Origin: Gammaproteobacteria bacterium | GTDB lineage: Bacteria; Pseudomonadota; Gammaproteobacteria; Pseudomonadales; Moraxellaceae | Assembly (NCBI GenBank): GCA_028868515.1 | Contig: JAGWUI010000002.1 | Span: 1-64,000, forward strand | DNA: 64,000 nucleotides | Direction of reading: 5' to 3' | Part shown: in pieces, positions 11,522-19,997 of the stretch | Layout of the letters: the number at the start of each line of letters is the position of its first letter | Position numbering within the stretch: position 1 is the first letter of the stretch | The notes under the pieces: model-generated | What the model was told of the DNA's origin: nothing | The model's database searches: none | What the model saw: the letters and a program-made list of their open reading frames with translations, nothing else | Made by a program: the position numbers and the translations under genes

Positions 11522-11845
11522 TTATAAACAATTAGCGGGCTTCGGCAGTCCCGCTAATCGTGCTAAGGTTCGTGCGACTAATCCTGTTTGAAACAAAGCC
11601 ATTAAATGCGCATTGGTTAAGTCGTTGCTGACCGTTTGCATCAAAAATTTAATCAATGGTCGTGTCGCGGGTGCGTGTTCAAAGCGCCGATAGTATTCAC
11701 GCATACCTTCTAGCACTTTTAAATGTTCATCACCCAGAATGAGGTCGTCTCGAGCAGCGAGCAGGTGCGCAACCTCTGGTGTCCAATCGAGATGATTGAC
11801 TAGATGACCATCTTTATCGAGCGTGGGTAATAGGGTATCTGACAT
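11522..11845 (-). CDS. tusE: TusE sulfur-relay protein
   Basis: Last carrier in the Tus relay: takes persulfide from TusD and hands it to MnmA for 2-thiouridine synthesis at tRNA position 34. At 107 aa the length is normal. The C-terminal arm GLPKPANCL has the essential penultimate Cys106. There is no cysteine ten residues earlier, which separates TusE from the sulfite-reductase partner DsrC. It is the last gene of tusDCB-tusE, 4 bp from tusB. Its last codons also form a 9-bp hairpin, listed separately. Confidence 0.93.
   Translation of the reverse strand: MSDTLLPTLDKDGHLVNHLDWTPEVAHLLAARDDLILGDEHLKVLEGMREYYRRFEHAPATRPLIKFLMQTVSNDLTNAHLMALFQTGLVARTLARLAGLPKPANCL
11525..11554 (-). terminator. 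Terminator-like hairpin inside the end of tusE
   Basis: ATTAGCGGG pairs perfectly with CCCGCTAAT around the codons for the C-terminal arm of TusE. On the minus strand it is followed by TTGTTTATAA. It seems to end the tus operon while lying in the coding sequence, because only 20 bp separate it from the convergent tsaD stop. Confidence 0.5.
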
Positions 11846-11849
11846 CGAG

Positions 11850-12152
11850 TTAGCGCCATGTCACTGTGCGTTGATATTGTACTGTCCAAGCTGCCCAATC
11901 TGAGGTTGTGGCGATTTTAATTGGGCTTAGAACTTCCTCATTCATCACCTCTAGACGCATTAAATCAGAATCTAAAACAGCCACTTGTGGGAACTGATTA
12001 AACACCTTTGAATTAAACCCTTGTGCACCTTCCGCGATTAATAGTAATAAATCACCTTCGTGCCAAACTGCTGAGATTTGAGGGATCAGTTTGAGCCAAT
12101 GACTTGGTGCAGCTGCGAGTAGATGTAGTGTATTTTGTGCAGGGATTACCAT
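11850..12152 (-). CDS. tusB: TusB (DsrH-family) sulfur-relay subunit
   Basis: 100-aa subunit of the TusBCD heterohexamer. The sequence MVIPAQNTLHLLAAAPSHW...LIPQISAVWHEGDLLLLIAEGAQGF has the DsrH fold pattern. The catalytic cysteine is not in this subunit. It overlaps the end of tusC by 7 bp and precedes tusE by 4 bp, so translation is probably coupled. Assignment rests on order and fold pattern rather than on a strong motif. Confidence 0.82.
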   Translation of the reverse strand: MVIPAQNTLHLLAAAPSHWLKLIPQISAVWHEGDLLLLIAEGAQGFNSKVFNQFPQVAVLDSDLMRLEVMNEEVLSPIKIATTSDWAAWTVQYQRTVTWR

Positions 12153-12508
12153 CTGAGCACTCCATCAAATGATGCTAAAACATCCGAATTTAAATTAATC
12201 ACTTCATGCTCAATGGCAGTCGTTGCTAATAAAGTATTATTCGCAACGCTATCTTTTTGATCAATCCAAATCGGTAATAGGTCATAAAACTCAAAGCTTT
12301 CGACCAGCGAAAAAGCTGATTTAAAAGGGCGGACTAGAGTATTCGTTTGAGATTGATTTACTGGACGTAATAGTGCAACTGCGTCGCCTGTGAGGCATAT
12401 TTTTATCTGGATACCATATGTTGCTAAAACCATTGCGGCAGACAATGATTCCAATAAATGTTGTCCTGCAAGAGGACTATGGCTAATCATGATTAATAAT
12501 GATTTCAT
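12146..12508 (-). CDS. tusC: TusC (DsrF-family) sulfur-relay subunit
   Basis: 120-aa DsrE/F-like subunit. MKSLLIMISHSPLAGQHLLESLSAAMVLATYGIQIKICLTGDAV is the typical beta-alpha-beta N-terminus of the family. Partner of TusB and TusD in the sulfur-transfer hexamer. It is separated from tusD by 73 bp without an obvious terminator and overlaps tusB. Confidence 0.87.
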   Translation of the reverse strand: MKSLLIMISHSPLAGQHLLESLSAAMVLATYGIQIKICLTGDAVALLRPVNQSQTNTLVRPFKSAFSLVESFEFYDLLPIWIDQKDSVANNTLLATTAIEHEVINLNSDVLASFDGVLRW

Positions 12509-12581
12509 ATTGATCGCAATAGGATTTTAACTAAATAGAATTTTAAATCTTTCATGTCGCTATTTGAGCTGTAATGATTCA

Positions 12582-12953
12582 TTAAAGATGAACCACGCGC
12601 GTGGCTTGTAAGGTGAGGTCTGCAAGTTCGCCAAGTCCAACGAGTTGAAAACCATCAGCGATATTCTCGCCAGATAGGTCATGGCGTTCCGAGTTGTCTT
12701 GATCCGTCACACCGCGTACAAGTGCTGCGCTGACACAAACACGACGTTCGATAGGAAGTGCTTGCCACGCTTGAGTTAAATTCGGTTCATCACTGGGTCG
12801 CCAATTGAGGCGATTTGCGATATCTACCGCGTTTTGATAGAAGAATACATCAACAGGAATATTTTGCTGAATCAATGTTTTTGCCAACGCTAAACCATGC
12901 CAAGCCAGTGGCGAGGTGATTGATTCAGTGAGTAAAAGTAAAACACGATTCAT
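12582..12953 (-). CDS. tusD: TusD (DsrE-family) sulfur-accepting subunit
   Basis: 123-aa protein holding the catalytic cysteine of the TusBCD complex: C73 in RRVCVSAALVRG, the position that accepts persulfide from TusA. N-terminal MNRVLLLLTESITSPLAWHGLALAKTL is the DsrE fold start. First gene of the four-gene relay tusD-tusC-tusB-tusE. The acceptor enzyme MnmA is encoded at 50349-51569. Confidence 0.92.
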   Translation of the reverse strand: MNRVLLLLTESITSPLAWHGLALAKTLIQQNIPVDVFFYQNAVDIANRLNWRPSDEPNLTQAWQALPIERRVCVSAALVRGVTDQDNSERHDLSGENIADGFQLVGLGELADLTLQATRVVHL

Positions 12954-13106
12954 AGCGGATATCAGCTCGCTGGATTAAAAAAATTGATTATCAGAAATTG
13001 CATCATGAATGCCTGAGTTGCAATAATGAACATGATTCTTTAAAAATTAAATGCATAATAACAGCAATTCATGGCAGTACCTAAAGAACTTATGCAAGGG
13101 GTTGAG

Positions 13107-14105
13107 ATGATTTTATTGACTGGTGGACTGGGTTATTTGGGTTCACACATGGCAGCGCAAATGATCGAACAGGGTCGCGATGTGGTATTGATTGATAACT
13201 TGTCTAATTCGCAACTGGTTGTATTAGATCGGTTAGCAAAACTGACTGGTCGAACAATTCCTTTTGTCCAAATGGATGTGCGTGATAAAGACGCGCTGCG
13301 GCAAGTTTTTGCTCAATATCCAATTCAACAGGTTGTGCATTTTGCTGGGTCAAAGTCAGTAAATGAGTCGCTACAACAACCACTTGATTACTATGATAAT
13401 AATGTAAATGGTTTGATTTCATTGCTGCATGTCATGAAAGAAGCACAAGTTAAAACCATAGTATTTAGTTCAACTGCTGCAATTTATGGTGAGCCAGAGG
13501 TTTTGCCAATTTCAGAAGATGCGCGTCAAGCACCGATTACGCCTTATGGGCGGAGTAAACAAATTTGCGAACAGATTTTGCAAGATTTGGCACATGCTGA
13601 ATCAGGGTGGAGGATTGCTGCTCTACGTTATTTTAATCCTGCTGGTGCTCATCCGAGTGGGATTATTGGTGAGATACCAAATGGCATTCCGAATAATCTA
13701 GTACCCTATATTGCACAGGTTGCGCATGGTGAAAGACCATTTCTGCAGGTGTTTGGTAATGATTACAATACGATAGATGGAACGGGAGTACGCGACTTTA
13801 TCCACGTTCAGGATTTAATAGATGGTCACACTAAAGCTCTTGGCTGGCTTGCAACACAGACACAGGCGTTTGAAATTCTCAATTTGGGACGTGGTGAGGG
13901 GGTTTCAGTCAAACAGATGTTAGATGCGTTCTCTAAGGCTGTAGGGCGTGAATTACCTTATAAAATAGTTGCGCGACGTGATGGAGATTCTGCCAGCGTT
14001 TATGCCGATGCATCCTATGCAAATCATTTACTGGGCTGGCAAACAACTCGAAGCGTAGATGAGATGGCGGTCGATACGTGGCGGTTTTATGAGAATTTAG
14101 TTTAA
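13107..14105 (+). CDS. galE: UDP-glucose 4-epimerase
   Basis: Interconverts UDP-glucose and UDP-galactose for surface polysaccharide or LOS. From ATG 13107 (AAGGGG 12 bp upstream) it is 332 aa. The Rossmann motif is TGGLGYLG (5-12). The active site has S122/T123 and Y147xxxK151 (PYGRSKQ). NPAGAHPSG and the later GTGVRDFIHVQDL match GalE. Upstream in-frame ATGs at 13071 and 13092 would add residues before the Rossmann strand and are rejected. Single gene, ended by a strong terminator shared with proS. Confidence 0.93.
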   Translation: MILLTGGLGYLGSHMAAQMIEQGRDVVLIDNLSNSQLVVLDRLAKLTGRTIPFVQMDVRDKDALRQVFAQYPIQQVVHFAGSKSVNESLQQPLDYYDNNVNGLISLLHVMKEAQVKTIVFSSTAAIYGEPEVLPISEDARQAPITPYGRSKQICEQILQDLAHAESGWRIAALRYFNPAGAHPSGIIGEIPNGIPNNLVPYIAQVAHGERPFLQVFGNDYNTIDGTGVRDFIHVQDLIDGHTKALGWLATQTQAFEILNLGRGEGVSVKQMLDAFSKAVGRELPYKIVARRDGDSASVYADASYANHLLGWQTTRSVDEMAVDTWRFYENLV

Positions 14106-14118
14106 AAAAATTGGTCAT

Positions 14119-14152
14119 AAAAAAAGCGGACAATTGATGTCCGCTTTTTTTA
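14119..14152. terminator. Bidirectional terminator between galE and proS
   Basis: GCGGACA (14126-14132) pairs with TGTCCGC (14138-14144) around a 5-nt loop, flanked by seven A on the left and seven T on the right. It serves galE (+) and proS (-), which converge here. Confidence 0.93.
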
Positions 14153-14163
14153 TAGAGATTTGA

Positions 14164-15870
14164 TTATCCTTTTAGTGCTGCCATTAGCGCATCTTTGCTC
14201 AGTTCGCGGGCTTCAGTATCGCGACGACCACGATACTCAAAAGTCCCTGCATCTAGGCCACGTTCACCGATCACGATGCGATGTGGAATACCAATTAATT
14301 CAAGATCAGCAAACTTCACGCCTGGGCGTTCGTTGCGATCATCGAGAAGTACATCGTAACCTTGGGCTTTGAGCTCTTGATAGAGTTCTTCACTTGCTGC
14401 GACCGCGCGAGGTGATTTTGCTGCATTCATTGGTACGATGGCGACAGTGAATGGCGCAATTGCAGCTGGCCAGAGAATGCCATTGTCATCAAAGTTTTGT
14501 TCAATTGCAGCCGCAACCACGCGTGTTACGCCAATACCATAACAACCCATTGTCACCACGAGTGGTTTGCCATCTTCACCAAGAACTTTACAGTTCAATG
14601 CTTCTGAGTATTTTTGACCAAGTTGGAAAATATGACCGACTTCAATTCCACGTTTAATCGTCAATGTACCTTGACCATCAGGTGAAGGATCACCTTCGAC
14701 AACATTGCGAATATCGACGATTTGCGTGATTTGTGCATCACGTTCCCAATTTACACCCGTCGCATGTTGATTTGCTGTGTTTGCACCTGCAACGAAATCA
14801 GCCAAAACCGCAGCAGAACGATCGACGTATAGTGGAATCGATAAGCCGTGTACCCCAATTGAACCAACAGTTAGACCTAATCCAGCAATTTCTTCATCAC
14901 TGGCAAAACAAAGTGGACTGGCAACAGCATCAATCTTTTCAGCTTTAATTTCATTCAGTACATGATCGCCGCGTAGTGCGAGCGCAACCAAACCATATTT
15001 TCCAGTTTCATCTGCAACGCCACGAACGATTAATGTTTTCACCGTTGTATCTGCTGAGATTTTCAGAAATTGACATACTTCTTCAATGGTTTTTTGCGTA
15101 GGTGTATCAATCACCGTAAATGATTGAGTTGCTGCTGGGCGCTCTGCTGTCGTGATGGCTTCTGCCATTTCAATATTCGCCGCGTATTGCGAAACGTTTG
15201 AGAATGCAATGTCATCTTCGCCACTTTCAGCCAATACGTGGAATTCATGTGAAGCAAAGCCGCCAATCGATCCTGTATCCGCTTGTACGGCACGGAAGTG
15301 CAGACCTAAACGCGTGAAAATGCGGCTATATGTGTCATACATGACTTGGTAGGTTTCTGCTAAAGACTCACGAGTTGCGTGGAAGGAGTAAGCATCTTTC
15401 ATGACAAACTCGCGAGAGCGCATTACACCAAAACGTGGACGAATCTCATCGCGAAATTTAGTTTGAACTTGATAAAAGTTGATTGGCAACTGTTTGTAGC
15501 TTTTTAGCGTTTCACGCGCGATGTCTGTGATGACTTCTTCATGCGTTGGGCCAAGTACAAATGGACGATCATGACGATCTTTAAAGCGTAATAGCTCTAA
15601 GCCATATTGCTGATAGCGTCCAGACTCCTCCCAAAGTTCCGCAGGTTGAGTGACAGGCATTTTAAGTTCAAGTGCGTGGCTGGCATTCATTTCTTCACGA
15701 ATGATTTGTTCAACCTTTTGCAAAACGCGCAAACCTAGAGGCATCCAAGTATAAAGACCAGAGGCGAGTTTACGAATTAAGCCTGCACGCAGCATTAACT
15801 GGTGGCTAATGACTTCAGCATCGCTTGGTGTATCGCGCAATGTGGAAAAAAAATACTGGCTGGCGCGCAT
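14164..15870 (-). CDS. proS: Prolyl-tRNA synthetase
   Basis: Class II synthetase charging tRNA-Pro, bacterial type with an inserted editing domain. From ATG 15870 ([13 protein letters not shown]) it is 568 aa; the ATG at 15885 would add five unusual residues. Motif 1 lies in [15 protein letters not shown], motif 2 in [18 protein letters not shown]...[18 protein letters not shown], and motif 3 in [14 protein letters not shown]. The INS/YbaK-like editing domain spans roughly 225-390. Free-standing gene with the galE terminator behind it. Confidence 0.96.
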   Translation of the reverse strand: MRASQYFFSTLRDTPSDAEVISHQLMLRAGLIRKLASGLYTWMPLGLRVLQKVEQIIREEMNASHALELKMPVTQPAELWEESGRYQQYGLELLRFKDRHDRPFVLGPTHEEVITDIARETLKSYKQLPINFYQVQTKFRDEIRPRFGVMRSREFVMKDAYSFHATRESLAETYQVMYDTYSRIFTRLGLHFRAVQADTGSIGGFASHEFHVLAESGEDDIAFSNVSQYAANIEMAEAITTAERPAATQSFTVIDTPTQKTIEEVCQFLKISADTTVKTLIVRGVADETGKYGLVALALRGDHVLNEIKAEKIDAVASPLCFASDEEIAGLGLTVGSIGVHGLSIPLYVDRSAAVLADFVAGANTANQHATGVNWERDAQITQIVDIRNVVEGDPSPDGQGTLTIKRGIEVGHIFQLGQKYSEALNCKVLGEDGKPLVVTMGCYGIGVTRVVAAAIEQNFDDNGILWPAAIAPFTVAIVPMNAAKSPRAVAASEELYQELKAQGYDVLLDDRNERPGVKFADLELIGIPHRIVIGERGLDAGTFEYRGRRDTEARELSKDALMAALKG

Positions 15871-16145
15871 AAAACAATCCTTCAAAAGCGTCTATCAAGA
15901 ATTCGTGTGAATCGAGGCGTGATTAAAGCGAGTATGTTAGGTGCAAATGATGATGAATAAAAGCAGATTTATCAGTTTTGTGGATTGTTTATTATCTGTC
16001 ATGAATGGCAGGTTTACGTTTTCCAAAGTTGTATGAATGTATATTTGTATCTTGTGTTTATGGCTAAGCTTGACGAGCCATAAGACATCGACACAGAAAT
16101 CCCTTATAATTCCCAATATTGCCCAATCACGGGCGCATTGAAAAG

Positions 16146-17285
16146 ATGAAAATCCATTTAGAGTCGTTCATGAATAAGCGTCAACTTGCCTGTAAACGTG
16201 TTGTTGTAAAAATTGGTTCAGCACTCTTAACCGCAAATGGGCAGGGGTTGGATCATGCTGCAATTGCGAGTTGGGCGGAGCAATTGGCAACGTTGCATGC
16301 GCGTGGTTGCGATGTGATTCTGGTGTCTTCTGGTGCAGTTGCTGAAGGCATGGTGCGTATGAAACTTGCTGGACGACCAGATAGCTTGCCTGGGTTACAA
16401 GCGTGTGCGGCGATTGGACAGATGGGTTTAGTGGAAGCATGGTCAGGCGCATTGCTTGATCATCAGATTCAAAGTGCACAAATTTTACTGACTCATGATG
16501 ATCTGTCTGATCGTCAACGTTATTTGAATGCAGGCAATACTTTACGTCAATTGATTGATTGGCGAGTGATCCCTGTGATCAATGAAAATGATACGGTTGC
16601 GACTGATGAAATTCGTTTTGGTGATAATGACACGCTAGGGGCGTTAGTGGCTGCGCTAGTTGGTGCGGATTTGCTCATTATATTGACCGATCAAGAAGGT
16701 ATGTTTGACCGTGATCCACGCAAAGATAGTAGTGCAACATTACTATCTAGTGTACGAGCGATGGATGAGACATTATTCGAAATGGCGGGTGGCGGAGGCA
16801 TATTAGGTCGCGGTGGTATGGTGACCAAAGTCCGCGCAGCACGTTTAGCTGCGAAATCAGGTTGTCCGACGTTGATTGCCAGTGGTCAGGCGCAGCAAGT
16901 ATTACTTCGTTTAATTGATGGAGAGGAGTTGGGCACGCTATTGACTCCTGATGACGATCGATTAACTGCACATAAACAATGGTTAGCCGCACATTTACAG
17001 ACTGCTGGACGATTGGTTCTAGATGAGGGGGCGATTCGTGCGCTAAGAATAGATAAGCGGAGTCTACTGCCCGTTGGTGTGCAAGCGGTTGAAGGTGTCT
17101 TTGAGCGGGGAGACGTGGTTGAATGCGTCAGCGCTCAAGGTCAGCGAATTGCAGTTGGATTGGTGAATTTTGATTCAGTCTCTGCGAGTCGTATCGTGCG
17201 TCAGCCATCGCATAAGATTACTGAGCTACTCGGTGAGCAACATGCGATTGAGATGATTCACCGCGATCAAATGGCTGTTTTTTAA
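16146..17285 (+). CDS. proB: Glutamate 5-kinase
   Basis: First step of proline synthesis: ATP-dependent phosphorylation of glutamate. The kinase domain ([19 protein letters not shown] at its start) has the family motifs [28 protein letters not shown] and [17 protein letters not shown]-terminal PUA domain covers about 285-370. ATG 16146 (379 aa) is used; ATG 16170 (371 aa) is equally plausible, and neither has a strong ribosome-binding site. No obg or proA gene is adjacent in this window. Confidence 0.95.
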   Translation: MKIHLESFMNKRQLACKRVVVKIGSALLTANGQGLDHAAIASWAEQLATLHARGCDVILVSSGAVAEGMVRMKLAGRPDSLPGLQACAAIGQMGLVEAWSGALLDHQIQSAQILLTHDDLSDRQRYLNAGNTLRQLIDWRVIPVINENDTVATDEIRFGDNDTLGALVAALVGADLLIILTDQEGMFDRDPRKDSSATLLSSVRAMDETLFEMAGGGGILGRGGMVTKVRAARLAAKSGCPTLIASGQAQQVLLRLIDGEELGTLLTPDDDRLTAHKQWLAAHLQTAGRLVLDEGAIRALRIDKRSLLPVGVQAVEGVFERGDVVECVSAQGQRIAVGLVNFDSVSASRIVRQPSHKITELLGEQHAIEMIHRDQMAVF

Positions 17286-17314
17286 AAAAGAATTAATACT
17301 CTTAATTTTTAACT

Positions 17315-18541
17315 TTAGTTGTTTGAATCGTCGTCATTATTGTCATTGTTTTGACTAGAACTTTTCTCAAAGCTGTATCGTCTACCAATGCGTTCACAAC
17401 GTTGAAACCGTCCATTGACACGTTTTGCATACCAGTTTGTGTCATAGTCGCGACTGAGTTTCGGCCCTGAAATTTCAACATGTGGCATGACAGCATAAGG
17501 TGCTTCTTTTTTGAACTTTTCTAAATAAAATGCATTGATTTTCTTGTATGTGGTGGTGTTTTCGAATTCAGCTGTTTTTTCTTTTAATAGATCCCCGCGA
17601 ATACTTGCATTGGATAATCCAAACTTATTTTCTTGAGCTAAAATGTCAAGCTGCGTTTCAGTGCTAGATCGGTCTGCAAGTGCATGCTGTTCTTTATCAT
17701 AAATGAGTAAATCGCCATCGAGATCGAGTGGAAAGTCAGATAAATCACTGATTATTTGCTGAAAAGCCGCATTGCGACTTGAGTAGATCCCAGAGTTGTA
17801 GTCGGCAAATCGATAAATCGGTTTATTGTAGTTAGCGGGATAACCGAGTAATCGTGAAATCCCATAATACAATCCACCATATTGGGTATACATTTCATCG
17901 CGAATAGCGACTGTATTGGATGTCGTATGTGGATGAGCAAATGCATAGTTTACATGCACTTGCATAGAGCCTAGTGTCTTCACGGGGTTTAAGTATTCTT
18001 TAATATCAACGCCTGCGATTAGACTAGCTGGCGCTGTTAATAGCGCTAATCCGTAGTGATATTTAAAATAATCAAACATCTTGCGATATAACACATCTAA
18101 ATCTTGCTCAGTTCTGAGCTTGTTAATCTGCATCATGAAGTTGTCATCGGGAGCAGGTTTACTCAGTAGCATTTTTTTGAATTGAATAACGCCTGTATCC
18201 CCTAATTTATCTTGAATACGTTCGAATAAGGCTTTTTTTGCATCTTGTGGAAGGTTGGGAACGGCTGGGTTTGCATGGAAATTTGATTCTTGATCGACAA
18301 TCGCAACAATGCTGCACAAGTTATTGAGCGTATGTGGAATTTTTTCTTCATCCATCACGGCAAGCATATCTGTTGCCCACAGTTTTCTGTTGGGTACTCG
18401 TTCTGGAATTAAGCGTGCGACTTTGTCGCGTTCAGACAGTTGATCTTCGTCGTTTGTATCTTTATGACAACCTGAAATACTCATGAGGCAGGACAGCGCT
18501 AAGAGTAGAGTTGTTCTTGATTTTTGGGGTAAATAGCGCAT
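17315..18541 (-). CDS. DUF1615 lipoprotein
   Basis: About 408 aa from ATG 18541 (MRYLPQKSRTT); the upstream in-frame ATG at 18601 would put 20 extra residues before the signal peptide. The lipobox LMSISGC makes it a lipoprotein. The body (KVARLIPERVPNRKLWATDMLAVMDE...) matches DUF1615, whose members look lysozyme- or transglycosylase-like with E-S-N-F and GSMQVHV segments. The C-terminus is Ser/Asn/Asp-rich. The exact function is unknown; a cell-wall role is an inference. Confidence 0.8.
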   Translation of the reverse strand: MRYLPQKSRTTLLLALSCLMSISGCHKDTNDEDQLSERDKVARLIPERVPNRKLWATDMLAVMDEEKIPHTLNNLCSIVAIVDQESNFHANPAVPNLPQDAKKALFERIQDKLGDTGVIQFKKMLLSKPAPDDNFMMQINKLRTEQDLDVLYRKMFDYFKYHYGLALLTAPASLIAGVDIKEYLNPVKTLGSMQVHVNYAFAHPHTTSNTVAIRDEMYTQYGGLYYGISRLLGYPANYNKPIYRFADYNSGIYSSRNAAFQQIISDLSDFPLDLDGDLLIYDKEQHALADRSSTETQLDILAQENKFGLSNASIRGDLLKEKTAEFENTTTYKKINAFYLEKFKKEAPYAVMPHVEISGPKLSRDYDTNWYAKRVNGRFQRCERIGRRYSFEKSSSQNNDNNDDDSNN

Positions 18542-18668
18542 TGAGCATGTGCCTGCATAATCGTGATGAAAATCATATCGATGAAACACTAAAGCAATCA
18601 CAAATGCAAGCCAAATGCTTGTCTGAAAATAAGCGTTTCGCTATGATCATTGATATCAAAATTATTTT

Positions 18669-18744
18669 GCCGGAATAGCTCAGTTGGTAGAGCAGCGCAT
18701 TCGTAATGCGAAGGTCGTAGGTTCGATTCCTATTTTCGGCACCA
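18669..18744 (+). tRNA. tRNA-Thr (CGU anticodon)
   Basis: 76-nt cloverleaf with encoded CCA. Acceptor GCCGGAA pairs with TTTCGGC with one G-U, anticodon loop TTCGTAA (anticodon CGT), T loop TTCGATT. Reads ACG codons. Confidence 0.95.
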
Positions 18745-18833
18745 GTGTTTTCAATGGTTTAAACCTCTTATTGAGTAATTCGTAAGAGGTATTTTTATTT
18801 TGAGAGTCCAGCAATAGGAACAGATATCGAATA

Positions 18834-18861
18834 GGTGCAATGCGCCTTGGCTTATTGCACC
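18834..18861. repeat. Short palindromic repeat (REP-like)
   Basis: GGTGCAAT (18834-18841) and ATTGCACC (18854-18861) form an 8-bp stem with GCGCCTTGGCTT in the loop, followed by CTACGCTGGC. This form (GTAGGGTGCAATAAGCC... on the other strand) is like dispersed ERIC/REP-type repeats of many proteobacteria. It lies between tRNA-Thr and a small secreted-protein gene. Confidence 0.5.
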
Positions 18862-18901
18862 CTACGCTGGCTAGGTCGATGTCTGATTAGTAGGTTTCCT
18901 T

Positions 18902-19261
18902 TTATCTGTAAAAATGAGTATTCCCGTATGTGTAGGGATTTTTGTAAGGTGTCGAGCCTAACGGCGGTAGGCTGTTCCAATCGTTGTCTTTTTTCGCTTC
19001 TTTACGTCTTTCGTTGTCAATGAGTTCATTGCTTTCGATGCGTGGTGAACTGATCACGATGTCATCTTGTACATACTTTGTTGCGACTGTATGTGTTTCA
19101 ACAATTGGCTTAATGATGACTGTATTTACCGTTTTCTGGTTTTTGCTACATGGCGTATCTGTGAAATTAATATGACCATTTTTCATCTTACAGTGATAAA
19201 CCAAAGTGTCTGCATATACTGGAGTGCTTATAATAATTATGAATATAATGATTTTTTTCAT
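18902..19261 (-). CDS. Small periplasmic DUF4124-like protein
   Basis: 119 aa. The signal peptide MKKIIIFIIIISTPVYA is followed by a DUF4124-like unit LVYHCKMKNGHINFTDTPC (about 20-38) with two cysteines. The rest is polar, and the C-terminus is rich in Pro, Tyr and Asn. Function unknown. It is more A+T-rich than its surroundings. It resembles the two small secreted proteins at 9.3-10.3 kb in its N-terminal domain only. Confidence 0.65.
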   Translation of the reverse strand: MKKIIIFIIIISTPVYADTLVYHCKMKNGHINFTDTPCSKNQKTVNTVIIKPIVETHTVATKYVQDDIVISSPRIESNELIDNERRKEAKKDNDWNSLPPLGSTPYKNPYTYGNTHFYR

Positions 19262-19413
19262 GAAAATACCTAACTTTTGATTTAGTGCTGTGCTTAGTCA
19301 ACCTTGTCAACGCAGCGCAAAGTCTAGCACCTCAGCTAAACATCGAATGCACTAATTCTTGAAGTTAGGGATTTATATTATTTTGCTGGAGTAAAACCAC
19401 AGTCTATTTTTGC

Positions 19414-19776
19414 TTAAACCAACATTAAATACTGATTACGATATTCTCCAGGGGTAATGCCTGTCCATTTCTTGAATGCTCGATAGAACGTGCTTTGTTC
19501 ACTAAATCCAACTTTTTCAGAGACTTCTTCGATTGTTAGGTCAGGAAATTTTAAAAGATCCATGGCGATATCGCAGCGGAGTTCATTTTTTAATTTTTGG
19601 AAACTGACGCCTACGGAGGCGAGTTGGCGGCGCAAAGTTTGTGATGTCATATAGAGCATAGATGCAATATCGTTGAGGGTCGGCATTTCTTTGCCGATGT
19701 GGGCTTTTAATAATTCACGAATTTTTGAAACGAGTGAGTGACCACGAACAGCGATATAACCAACAATCTTCTTCAT
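19414..19776 (-). CDS. AraC-type DNA-binding protein lacking a sensor domain
   Basis: 120 aa consisting almost only of an AraC double helix-turn-helix (about 33-113): IASMLYMTSQTLRRQLASVGVSFQKL then IEEVSEKVGFSEQSTFYRAFKKWTGITPGEYR. In sequence it resembles the C-terminal third of the 330-aa arabinose-binding-type AraC proteins, such as the one encoded divergently at 19998, rather than MarA/SoxS. It may therefore be a shortened relic or an autonomous DNA-binding protein. It starts at a normal ATG and shows no broken N-terminal domain immediately upstream. Confidence 0.7.
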   Translation of the reverse strand: MKKIVGYIAVRGHSLVSKIRELLKAHIGKEMPTLNDIASMLYMTSQTLRRQLASVGVSFQKLKNELRCDIAMDLLKFPDLTIEEVSEKVGFSEQSTFYRAFKKWTGITPGEYRNQYLMLV

Positions 19777-19900
19777 GATATGTGAATACCTATATTTAAT
19801 AAAAACAATGCAATGTTTGTTTTATTCAACTCTTGGGATCTGAATCATTCTTATATATAAAATGATTGCATGGACTTTAATCATTTAAAGATGGATAAAA

Positions 19901-19938
19901 TTGCCTTTTGGTGACATAATTTTGCCATTTGGCGACAT
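19901..19938. promoter_or_regulatory. Direct-repeat operator, probable AraC-type binding sites
   Basis: Two 17-bp direct repeats, TTGCCTTTTGGTGACAT (19901-19917) and TTGCCATTTGGCGACAT (19922-19938), are 21 bp apart, two helical turns. They lie between the divergent AraC-type genes. On the other strand each reads TGTC(G/A)C-N6-GCAA, close to the half-site published for Pseudomonas ArgR, an AraC-family protein. Binding by the local regulators is inferred. Confidence 0.6.
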
Positions 19939-19997
19939 GTCTTTTGACAATATGCTTTCTGATTACATAGCTTCTTATATAGCTTCGTGGTGATGAT

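Noticed and set aside
13071-13106. Upstream galE start
   Set aside because: It would place residues before the first beta strand of the Rossmann fold; ATG 13107 has a better ribosome-binding site.
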